From Myxosarcina sp. GA_180221_E-2-1-MAG-40_15 (GTDB lineage: Bacteria > Cyanobacteriota > Cyanobacteriia > Cyanobacteriales > Xenococcaceae): a stretch of DNA of 32,985 nucleotides. Location of the stretch: positions 1-32,985 of the forward strand of contig JAIMKV010000056.1 in the NCBI GenBank assembly GCA_020692205.1, given 5' to 3'. The notes beneath the pieces were generated by a model. It did no database searches. It was not told where the DNA came from and worked only from the letters and a program-made list of their open reading frames with translations. Shown here one piece after another: positions 1 to 6,667 of the stretch (position 1 is its first letter; each line of letters starts with the position of its first letter). A program made the translations under genes and the position numbers.

Positions 1-23
1 TAACCTTTATACGTAATGCTATA
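1..23 (+). repeat. Left copy of a 23-bp terminal inverted repeat
   Basis: The first 23 bases, beginning TAACCTTTATACG, are the exact reverse complement of 32962-32984. The match ends sharply: base 24 does not pair with base 32961. The repeat contains the 6-bp palindrome TACGTA. A serine recombinase gene starts 181 bp inside. It may be a recombination site, the end of an insertion sequence lying outside the window, or another dispersed repeat; the window alone cannot decide. Confidence 0.85.
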
Positions 24-203
24 ATTGAACAGAAGTTGGTTCATCAGCATAACGCCCGTAGCTATGTTGCTGTTCTGATGTGAGAAACCTAGATGACACC
101 AAGAAAAACCCAATAATGTATCATTAAAACTATAGTCTATTTGGTACGCTCAAATATAACGATACCATCAGGGTTTGAACCACCTATGGACGGGAGGGTT
201 TAA

Positions 204-824
204 ATGGTACAGAAGGTAGCTATTTACTGTCGGGTTTCGACTTTTGACCAATCTTGTTCTCGTCAAGAACGAGATTTACGGGAGTATGCCCAAAAAGCAG
301 GTTATGAAGTAGTTGGTATTTGGTTTGAAACCGCTTCAGGTAGCAAAAATAATCGCGTTGCTAGAAAGCAGGTGATGAATTTGGCTCAGGCGCGTAAAAT
401 CGATGGAGTCTTGGTTACAGAATTAACTCGTTGGGGTCGCTCGACAATCGATTTGATTACTACTCTACAGGATTTAGCTCACTGGGGAGTGTCGGTGATA
501 GCTACCACAGGACTTCAATTTGATTTAACTACTCCTCAAGGAAAATTAATTGCTTCGATAATGGCATCTTTAGCTGAGTTTGAGCGAGATTTAGTTAGAG
601 AAAGGGTTTGTTCTGGTTTGGCTGCTGCTAAAGCGAACGGTCAAAAATTAGGTCGAAAACCAGGACAAAGAGTTAAAGCGGACTTGTATGAGCCTAAAGT
701 TTTGCAGATGGTAACGGAGGGTTATTCTTATCGTCGAATAGCTCATGAACTTCATTTGAGTAAGACAACAGTGAATGACATTGTGAAGCGAGATAGGGAG
801 AATCAGCTTAAAAATCAAACTTAA
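204..824 (+). CDS. Serine recombinase of the resolvase/invertase family
   Basis: The 206-aa protein has the small resolvase/invertase layout. The N-terminal catalytic domain carries YCRVS with the nucleophilic serine at residue 12, and LTRWGRS supplies the conserved arginines. A long helix with AEFERDLVRERV follows. A C-terminal helix-turn-helix (about residues 165-195, GYSYRRIAHELHLSKTTV) should bind the crossover site. The aspartate usually found before the first arginine of the DR..R motif is threonine here, as in some plasmid relatives. The start is well supported: GGGAGGG lies five bases before the ATG. It is not an IS607 transposase, because it lacks the N-terminal MerR-like helix-turn-helix. 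It abuts an hsdM remnant on the same strand and lies close to the left terminal repeat. It may invert or resolve DNA; which site it uses is not known. Confidence 0.93.
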   Translation: MVQKVAIYCRVSTFDQSCSRQERDLREYAQKAGYEVVGIWFETASGSKNNRVARKQVMNLAQARKIDGVLVTELTRWGRSTIDLITTLQDLAHWGVSVIATTGLQFDLTTPQGKLIASIMASLAEFERDLVRERVCSGLAAAKANGQKLGRKPGQRVKADLYEPKVLQMVTEGYSYRRIAHELHLSKTTVNDIVKRDRENQLKNQT

Positions 825-831
825 TGCTTGA

Positions 832-1050
832 AAGGTATACGAGAATAAGATTACAGCCTTAACGTGGTTTTCTGTACAGTTGCTACTCAAACCCCATAAG
901 GTAGATTTAGAGTCCTTCGATCTTTCGGTGAAGAATCCTAATGCGCCAGAAGATGACCCATTGCGAGAACCAAAGGAGATTTTGCAAGAGATTGCCGAAC
1001 TGGATAAGGAAAGTGCTGGAATTTTAAAAGCGATTGGAGAGATGATTTAA
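832..1050 (+). pseudogene. hsdM: C-terminal remnant of type I restriction methylase subunit HsdM
   Basis: After a stop at 829-831, an open frame runs to TAA at 1048-1050. Its last ~45 codons read like the C-terminus of HsdM: FDLSVKNPN, then REPKEILQEIAELDKES and a final short helix. No start, S-adenosylmethionine-binding motif or NPPY motif precedes it, so more than 400 codons of the methylase are missing and the recombinase gene occupies their place. The stop overlaps the hsdS start (TAATG), which is the normal hsdM-hsdS junction and confirms the identity. The first ~25 codons after 832 are less certain and may be junction sequence. Confidence 0.8.
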
Positions 1051-2168
1051 TGTCATGGAATTTACAACAGTGGAAATCTGTTTTAGAAATTAAAAGTGGT
1101 CGTAGTCACAAACAAGTTAAAAATCCAAATGGTAAATATTCTATCTATGGTAGTGGCGGAATTATGGGATATGCCGATAATTTTATCTGCAATGAAGGAA
1201 CAACGATAATCGGTCGAAAAGGAACGATCAACAGTCCTATTTATGTTGAAAAAAAATTCTGGAATGTTGATACAGCGTTTGGTTTATCTCCTTCTGAAAA
1301 TATTGAGAGTAAGTTTCTTTATTATTTTTGTTTGGGATACGATTTTACTAAGCATGATAAAGGTACTACACTACCAAGTTTAGTCAAAAAAGATTTGTTA
1401 GTTAATGTATTCATGCCAGTTCCGTCGCTTGAAGAACAAAAGCGAATTGTAGAAATATTGGATGAGGCATTTGAGGGAATAGATCGCGCCGAAGCCAACA
1501 CTAAAAAGAATTTAGCTAATACCCAGGAACTCTTTGACAGCTACCTAAATAAGGTTTTCACAGAGAAGGGTGATGGATGGGTTGAGAGAAATTTAAAAGA
1601 TATTGCGATTGAATTTGGAAGAGGAAAATCTAAACATAGACCTCGAAATGATAAAAAGCTTTATGGTGGGAAATATCCTTTTATACAAACTGGAGATATT
1701 CGGAACTCAAACCATATCGTAAAAAAATATTCTCAGACTTACAACGAAACTGGACTTGCACAAAGTAAACTTTGGCGGAAAGGAACTGTTTGTATAACAA
1801 TTGCTGCAAACATTGCTGAAACAGCAGTTTTAGATTTTGATGCTTGTATTCCAGACAGCATAATCGGTATTTATGTTGATGAGAATAGGGCTAATAATAT
1901 ATTTGTCGAATATATGTTGCAGTCTTTTAAATTATTTTTACAGGCGAAAGGTAAAGGCAGCGCACAAGACAATATAAATATGGGAACTTTTAGAAACCAA
2001 ACCTTTCCATTTCCTGATGTCAATACTCAAAAGATAATTGCTGATAATTTAGATGATCTGTCAAAAAAAGTTTACAAGCTTGAAAAAATCTATCAACGCA
2101 AATTAAAAGCCCTTGCAGAACTAAAACAATCAATCTTACAAAAAGCTTTTACTGGAAAACTCACTTAA
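1050..2168 (+). CDS. hsdS: Type I restriction specificity subunit HsdS
   Basis: This 372-aa protein has the two-repeat architecture of HsdS. Each half is a target recognition domain followed by a long coiled helix. The first ends about residue 165 (PSLEEQKRIVEILDEAF). The second spans about residues 180-330, ending with KLKALAELKQSILQKAFTGKL. In a working system HsdS joins two HsdM and two HsdR subunits and chooses the methylated sequence. Here its start overlaps the stop of an hsdM remnant, and the downstream hsdR is internally deleted, so it looks orphaned unless methylase subunits are supplied from elsewhere. The reading frame is complete. The gene has no HIP1 site and is AT-rich, which fits recent transfer. 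The recognition sequence cannot be read from it. Confidence 0.93.
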   Translation: MSWNLQQWKSVLEIKSGRSHKQVKNPNGKYSIYGSGGIMGYADNFICNEGTTIIGRKGTINSPIYVEKKFWNVDTAFGLSPSENIESKFLYYFCLGYDFTKHDKGTTLPSLVKKDLLVNVFMPVPSLEEQKRIVEILDEAFEGIDRAEANTKKNLANTQELFDSYLNKVFTEKGDGWVERNLKDIAIEFGRGKSKHRPRNDKKLYGGKYPFIQTGDIRNSNHIVKKYSQTYNETGLAQSKLWRKGTVCITIAANIAETAVLDFDACIPDSIIGIYVDENRANNIFVEYMLQSFKLFLQAKGKGSAQDNINMGTFRNQTFPFPDVNTQKIIADNLDDLSKKVYKLEKIYQRKLKALAELKQSILQKAFTGKLT

Positions 2169-2183
2169 CCACAGAGAAAAATA

Positions 2184-2417
2184 ATGATTATTCAAAAAAT
2201 TATTGACGAACTTAACGAGATTCCCGAAGACAAACTCAACCAAATCTACGAACTAATACATTACTTTCGCCTTGGACTCAACCAAGAAACAAGCACCGAC
2301 ACTGACGATACTCCTACTTCTCAGGTCATAGAAGGTATCCAACAGGGTATGAAAGAAGCCCTAGCTGGAGAAACTATCCCCCTAGCGCAAATGTGGGACG
2401 GAATTGATGTCGATTAA
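2184..2417 (+). CDS. Probable antitoxin of a type II toxin-antitoxin pair
   Basis: A 77-aa acidic protein starts 15 bp after hsdS. Its N-terminal half is helical (IIDELNEIPEDKLNQIYELIHYF). A loose acidic linker rich in T, D and S follows. The C-terminal helix ends in a segment of the type that usually covers a toxin. It overlaps the next gene by 11 bp, the usual antitoxin-first order. I recognise the arrangement and general character from small cyanobacterial antitoxins paired with RelE/ParE toxins. I do not recognise a specific family motif, so the call rests partly on its neighbour. It probably represses its own operon, though no operator is evident. Confidence 0.7.
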   Translation: MIIQKIIDELNEIPEDKLNQIYELIHYFRLGLNQETSTDTDDTPTSQVIEGIQQGMKEALAGETIPLAQMWDGIDVD

Positions 2418-2757
2418 TAGTAACAATGCAGAAGTTAACTTAACTCCTCAATTCCGAAAAGATTTAAAAGATCTAGCCAAACGCTATCGCTCTATTCGCA
2501 AAGACTTGCAACCCCTGATTCAAGAACTTCAGTCAGGTAATACACCAGGCGATCGCATTCAGGGTCTTAATTACCAAGTGTTTAAAGTCCGCCTGAAAAA
2601 GAGTGATATCCAGAAAGGAAAAAGTGCGGGATATCGAGTAATTTACTACCTTCAAACCCAAACTGGAATAGTCCTCGTAACCATCTATTCCAAATCCGAT
2701 TTATCCGACGTAAATAATCAAATCATCGAGCAAGCCATTCGCCAATACGAAAAATAA
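2407..2757 (+). CDS. RelE/ParE-superfamily toxin
   Basis: The 116-aa basic protein resembles RelE/ParE-type toxins. It has an N-terminal strand and helices (LTPQFRKDLKDLAKRY), then LNYQVFKVRLK, then the core strands GYRVIYYL and IVLVTIYSKSD, and a final helix. RelE members usually cut mRNA at the ribosome and ParE members poison gyrase; which applies here is unclear. The ATG at 2407 is preferred over the TTG codon just before it, giving an 11-bp overlap with the antitoxin gene. It carries the first HIP1 site of the window (2549-2556). The pair sits between hsdS and hsdR, where it could stabilise the restriction locus. Confidence 0.8.
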   Translation: MSINSNNAEVNLTPQFRKDLKDLAKRYRSIRKDLQPLIQELQSGNTPGDRIQGLNYQVFKVRLKKSDIQKGKSAGYRVIYYLQTQTGIVLVTIYSKSDLSDVNNQIIEQAIRQYEK

Positions 2758-2779
2758 CCGTAACTTTCCCATCTCAACC

Positions 2780-3871
2780 ATGAATGAAGCCGAAACTAGA
2801 GCCGAACTAATTGACCCCGCCCTCAAAGCAGCAGGCTGGGGAGATGTACCAAAAAGCCGTGTCCGTCGCGAAGTAATAGCCCCTGGTCGTCTGCTGGGTT
2901 CTAGACAAAGGGAAAAGCCTACAAAATGCGATTACGTCTTGGTTTATCGCAACCATAAACTTGCAGCCTTAGAAGCAAAAAAACGCGATGCTTACCCTAC
3001 CGAAGGACTGGGGCAAGCCAAAGATTATGCAGAACGATTAAAAACGCGCTTTGCCCTCTGCACCAATGGTGACAAGATCTATCAAGTCGATATGCTGACA
3101 GGGAACGAAGAGTATATAGATCGCTATCCTACTCCTGACGAACTCTGGGCAGCTACTTACCCCAGTCAGAACGATTGGCGCGATCGCTTTGCAGCCATTC
3201 CCTTTGAAGATAAAGGCGGTACGTGGGAAGCTCGTTACTACCAACACAATGCGATCGAGGCTGTCCTAGAAGCGATTAGTCAAGGTAAAAAGCGAATGTT
3301 ATTGACGATGGCAACGGGGACGGGAAAAACCTTTATGACCAAAAAAGGTGATGAATCTACAGCTAACTTTTACGACTATCCCCCCGATTTCTTCGATATT
3401 GTAATTGTCGATGAATGTCATCGAGGGGGAGCAAACGACGAAAGTACCTGGCGCAAAATTCTTGAATACTTTGCCCCCGCCGTTCAACTCGGATTAACCG
3501 CCACCCCCAAGCGGGATGTAAATGGAGATACCTATAAATACTTTGGCGAACCCCTCTATACCTATTCTTTAAAAGAAGGTATCAACGAGGGTTACTTAAC
3601 CCCCTTCAAGGTCATTGAATTTACCACCACCCTGGATGAGTATCAATATGACCCCGACGACGATCTACTTGAAGGCGATATAGACAAAGAGCGAGAACTA
3701 GATATTCAAGAGGGAGTTGGCGAACTCGACCGCCAAAAATTACCACAGCTTCTAAGCTTGAAATATCATACTACGAATGATGCGATCGCAATCTTGGGTA
3801 ACATCCAAACTATCAACGAAATATTTACAAATTTTCAGCCCCATCTTTATTCAGACAAGGTTGTTAGTTAA
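2780..3871 (+). pseudogene. hsdR: Type I restriction subunit HsdR with two internal in-frame deletions
   Basis: The 363-aa frame is clearly HsdR but under half the usual length (nearly 800 aa or more). It keeps the N-terminal nuclease domain (D51 and EAK at 65-67), the Walker A motif ATGTGKT (178-184), DECHRGG (211-217) and the TAT motif (240-242). It ends with the family's normal tail (QEGVGELDRQKLPQLL onward). Between Walker A and the DECH block roughly 80-100 residues of the first motor domain are missing (junction near 3332-3350). Most of the second motor domain is missing near residues 305-311 (about 3692-3712). Neither loss breaks the frame. Translocation and restriction should be dead. 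A reduced role for the nuclease domain cannot be excluded. Two HIP1 sites lie inside (3180-3187, 3782-3789). Confidence 0.85.
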
Positions 3872-3880
3872 AAAATCAAA

Positions 3881-3993
3881 GTGGCAAAAGTTCTAAGTTT
3901 TCCAACAAATTCTCCCCATACGACTTTACTGGGGTTGACCTGTTGCAAATGTTAGTGGCAAAAATATATGATTTATGCACTATGTTTTGCCAC
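3881..3993. repeat. Three copies of GTGGCAAAA, two forming an inverted repeat
   Basis: Just after the hsdR stop, GTGGCAAAA occurs at 3881-3889 and 3955-3963, and its reverse complement at 3985-3993. The last two form a 9-bp stem with a 21-base loop. This could end the restriction operon transcript, or be the scar of a small element. It lacks the T-run of a clear intrinsic terminator. The rest of the gap to 4059 holds nothing I recognise. Confidence 0.5.
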
Positions 3994-4059
3994 AAAATAT
4001 CTTAGAAGATAAATCTCTAGAGCCATTTATCAGCTGATTCAGGTGGTTTTGATTAGCAA

Positions 4060-4314
4060 TCAAATATCTTCTTCCGTAATGGTTTCAACACAAAGTGCAT
4101 TTACTTCTGGTTTAGAGAGAGTAATGATTTTCTCCTTAAGCATAATTTGTACTGCACCTTGGGGTAAATCCAAGTTGAGTACCACGAAAAGAGTTCCTGG
4201 TACTAATCCCTGGGAGATTAGTTTGCCAACATAACCGCCATAAACTCGACTGTATCCTGCAATAATAGCTACCGAACCGATGGGTAATTCTGCAATGCTG
4301 ATTGCTATTCTCAT
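4060..4314 (-). CDS. FeoA-domain protein (second of a pair)
   Basis: The 84-aa protein is a single FeoA/SH3-like barrel. ISIAELPIGSVAIIAGY begins the fold, GGYVGKLISQGLVPGTLFVVL is the helix-turn with the conserved LVPG turn, and a strand-rich end follows. FeoA is a small cytoplasmic partner of the ferrous iron permease FeoB. Its start overlaps the stop of the upstream FeoA-like gene by 4 bp, so the two are translationally coupled. No feoB follows; beyond it lies the restriction locus on the other strand. It may act with a FeoB encoded elsewhere or have another role. Confidence 0.82.
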   Translation of the reverse strand: MRIAISIAELPIGSVAIIAGYSRVYGGYVGKLISQGLVPGTLFVVLNLDLPQGAVQIMLKEKIITLSKPEVNALCVETITEEDI

Positions 4315-4682
4315 AATTTCATATCATCAACCAAAGTTACAATAATTTTTTGAGCAATCTCCGCTCCGATACCGATTAATTCATCATTAATATTAATTAC
4401 TACAGAGCCATTGCTAGTTTTGCTGACTAACTGCACCATTGTTCCTAGTTCGAGCCTTAGATGTTTTAATTGACGAGTCAGGTTGCGGGGAACGTGAATT
4501 TGATTGATGATGACGCAGTTTCCGACATTGATTTGATTCAAAAAGTTCCGATTAGCAGGGAGATTTAGCTCTTTGGTTGAATCTAGAGCCGATGTGGTTG
4601 AAGCATTGCCAATAAAGATAAATTTGGGTAGCTGCTTGAGCTTCGATGATGCCTGATGTTGGCGATTTATAGCATGAGTCAT
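4311..4682 (-). CDS. FeoA-domain protein (first of a pair, with N-terminal extension)
   Basis: The 123-aa protein has about 48 residues of unassigned, basic N-terminus. An FeoA-like barrel follows (FLNQINVGNCVIINQI, then LKHLRLELGTMVQLV, and IGIGAEIAQKIIV at the end). The ATG at 4682 is chosen over a TTG two codons upstream. It forms a two-gene unit with the next gene. Two unequal FeoA domains on separate chains suggest a heteromeric module; this is inference. Iron-dependent control would be expected, but I do not see a convincing Fur box in the 240 bp upstream. Confidence 0.78.
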   Translation of the reverse strand: MTHAINRQHQASSKLKQLPKFIFIGNASTTSALDSTKELNLPANRNFLNQINVGNCVIINQIHVPRNLTRQLKHLRLELGTMVQLVSKTSNGSVVININDELIGIGAEIAQKIIVTLVDDMKL

Positions 4683-4819
4683 AAACAAAATTTATTGATA
4701 TAAATTACTATTTAGCTTTCCCTTACTATACATATATCGTGATTAGTGCTTGTTGACAATCTTTTTAAATACTTTCAAAAATTTTCTGAAGCATAATCTC
4801 GCCAATCTTGCCAGATTAG

Positions 4820-4900
4820 CGTCAGTAAAATATTACCAATTGAGCCTGGAGTAACGTTTACTGACGTTTAGCCGCGGCTGAAGGCTGGTAATATTTTACT
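4820..4900. repeat. 77-bp inverted-repeat element with an alternative hairpin
   Basis: Between glpD and the feoA pair, the 15-bp arms 4824-4838 (AGTAAAATATTACCA) and 4886-4900 are perfect inverted repeats. A second perfect 10-bp pairing, 4820-4829 (CGTCAGTAAA) with 4857-4866, uses part of the same left arm, so the two stems exclude each other. A 10-bp palindrome AGCCGCGGCT sits at 4870-4879. It could be a MITE-like element, the glpD terminator, or a switchable leader of the feoA transcript. No target duplication is visible at the ends. Confidence 0.6.
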
Positions 4901-4920
4901 AATACAATTAACCTAGCGAT

Positions 4921-6579
4921 CTATAGCTGATAATCAGGAATACAGTTTTGTTCCATAAAAAAGCGATAATCAGCGCAGGCGCGATCGCTTTGTTCCTTAG
5001 TCCAGCCACAGTATTGTTGCAAAGTTTCCGTAACTACAGGTAATAAATCCATACCATAATGACCATTCATTGCCAAAGTGGTACGACGGCGTAAAATATC
5101 TACCAAAGTATGAGCAGATTCGCTGTTGATCGCATAGACAATCTGCGCTTTGATATCAGGCAATTCTGAGCTAAGAAGCTCGCCTAAGGCTGGATTTTCC
5201 CTAGTCAAGGCTAAAATTTCTAATGCTTTGGCGCCATAAACTGAAAATAAGTGATCGATTGTCTTAACTGATAGGGTTGAACCGTAATCATCAATTGCCT
5301 GTTGAATACGTCGATCGCTTGGCAGAATGCTGCCAGGCAGAGGTAGAGAATCAGTTTGGCAGGATTTGGGCGATCGCTTCATCCGTTTGAAGATGGCATC
5401 GACTATTTCTTCACCTACATTACGATAAGTGGTCAGTTTGCCACCAATTAAAGTCAATAAATTATTAACTCCTTCTTGGCGATGGTCAAAAATAATATGC
5501 TTGCGGGTAATGCTGCCTGGTTTTTTGCCCTCCGAGTTGGGTAAAGGTCTTACCCCAGAATAAGTAAACTTAATCTCATTTCGTGTCAATTTAGCCGTAG
5601 GAATAATACTGTTAGTTTCTCGTAATAAGTAATCAATTTCGGCATTATCGGCTTTAAGATTATCAAGATCATTGTTGTAGGGTATATCTGTCGTGCCAAT
5701 CAGATACATGCCTAACCAGGGAACGATAAAGAAGGGACGACCATCAGATTTTGCTTCAACGTAAAGCGTTGATCCTGGTGCGCCAGGAAATTGACCAACG
5801 ACAATATGACTGCCTTTTGTCCCACCGTTTTTCTTTGTCTTGCCAATAGGAGACTTCTGCCCTGCTTTACTGCCCAACTGACAAACTTTGTCAATCCAAG
5901 GGCCTGCGGTATTAATAATTACAGTATCAGGATTGCCAGAGATGGTGAAGCTTTCTCCTGACAACTTATCTTTACAGACGACCTCAGTAATGCGGGACTC
6001 TTTGATCGGTAATTCAGTAACTTCAACGTAATTTAGCGCAGTTGCTCCTGCATTTTGTGCTGAAATAATATTTTCCAAACAAAGACGCTCTGCCAGAGTT
6101 ACCTGTCCGTCGTAATATTGTGAACCGCCAATTAGGTTTTCGGCATCAAGAGAGCGAAATAGCTGTTGAAATTTCGCTTTGGGCAACATTCGATGCACGG
6201 GTAAAGTTTTATCAAAGCTAAAAACATCATAGAGAATCATCCCCGCCCAAATCTTCCAATAGGGGCGAGAGCGATCGCGATAGATTGGAATGGTAAGCTG
6301 GAGGGGATTAACCAGATGAGGTGCAGTGTGAAGTAATACCTCCCGCTCTTTTAAAGACTCTCTCACCAACGGAAATTCAAAATATTCTAAATAGCGTAAA
6401 CCACCATGAATTAGTCGGGTAGACCAGCTCGAACTACCGCTAGCAAAATCATTTTTCTCGACTAAAATTGTGTTTAAACCTCTTAAAGCAGCATCTCTAG
6501 CGACACCTGCGCCATTAATTCCACCACCAATAATAATTACGTCGTAATCAGTCCGTTGAACTTGAGCAAAATCTCGCAT
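4921..6579 (-). CDS. glpD: FAD-dependent glycerol-3-phosphate dehydrogenase
   Basis: The 552-aa protein oxidises sn-glycerol 3-phosphate to dihydroxyacetone phosphate and passes electrons to the membrane quinone pool. The FAD-binding Rossmann motif GGGINGAG is at residues 18-25. It is followed by the GlpD signature stretch SSWSTRLIHGGLRYL. Further landmarks are FIVPWLGMYLIGTTD, SGVRPL, LIGGKLTTYR and the C-terminal GlpD domain ending near CADYRFF. The ATG at 6579 is chosen; an upstream TTG would add nine residues without family support. Length is normal for the family. It sits alone between priA and the feoA pair, all on the minus strand, with a possible terminator element at 4820-4900. A peripheral membrane location is expected. 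Confidence 0.95.
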   Translation of the reverse strand: MRDFAQVQRTDYDVIIIGGGINGAGVARDAALRGLNTILVEKNDFASGSSSWSTRLIHGGLRYLEYFEFPLVRESLKEREVLLHTAPHLVNPLQLTIPIYRDRSRPYWKIWAGMILYDVFSFDKTLPVHRMLPKAKFQQLFRSLDAENLIGGSQYYDGQVTLAERLCLENIISAQNAGATALNYVEVTELPIKESRITEVVCKDKLSGESFTISGNPDTVIINTAGPWIDKVCQLGSKAGQKSPIGKTKKNGGTKGSHIVVGQFPGAPGSTLYVEAKSDGRPFFIVPWLGMYLIGTTDIPYNNDLDNLKADNAEIDYLLRETNSIIPTAKLTRNEIKFTYSGVRPLPNSEGKKPGSITRKHIIFDHRQEGVNNLLTLIGGKLTTYRNVGEEIVDAIFKRMKRSPKSCQTDSLPLPGSILPSDRRIQQAIDDYGSTLSVKTIDHLFSVYGAKALEILALTRENPALGELLSSELPDIKAQIVYAINSESAHTLVDILRRRTTLAMNGHYGMDLLPVVTETLQQYCGWTKEQSDRACADYRFFMEQNCIPDYQL

Positions 6580-6667
6580 AATGCTGGTTATGTAAAATAG
6601 TTTCAATCATCTATAAACTTAACGAATGATTGGCTTTTAATCATTAAAGAAAAAATAAGCGATCGCC

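Noticed and set aside
170-198. tRNA-like GGGTTTGAACC upstream of the recombinase
   Set aside because: No acceptor, D or anticodon arms can be built around it; it is only a short dyad before the ribosome binding site.
204-824. IS607 transposase
   Set aside because: There is no N-terminal MerR-type helix-turn-helix and no tnpB beside it; the C-terminal helix-turn-helix fits resolvases and invertases.
4043-4234. 63-codon plus-strand open frame opposite the first feoA-like gene
   Set aside because: It is a shadow of the FeoA-domain gene, which has clear family motifs.
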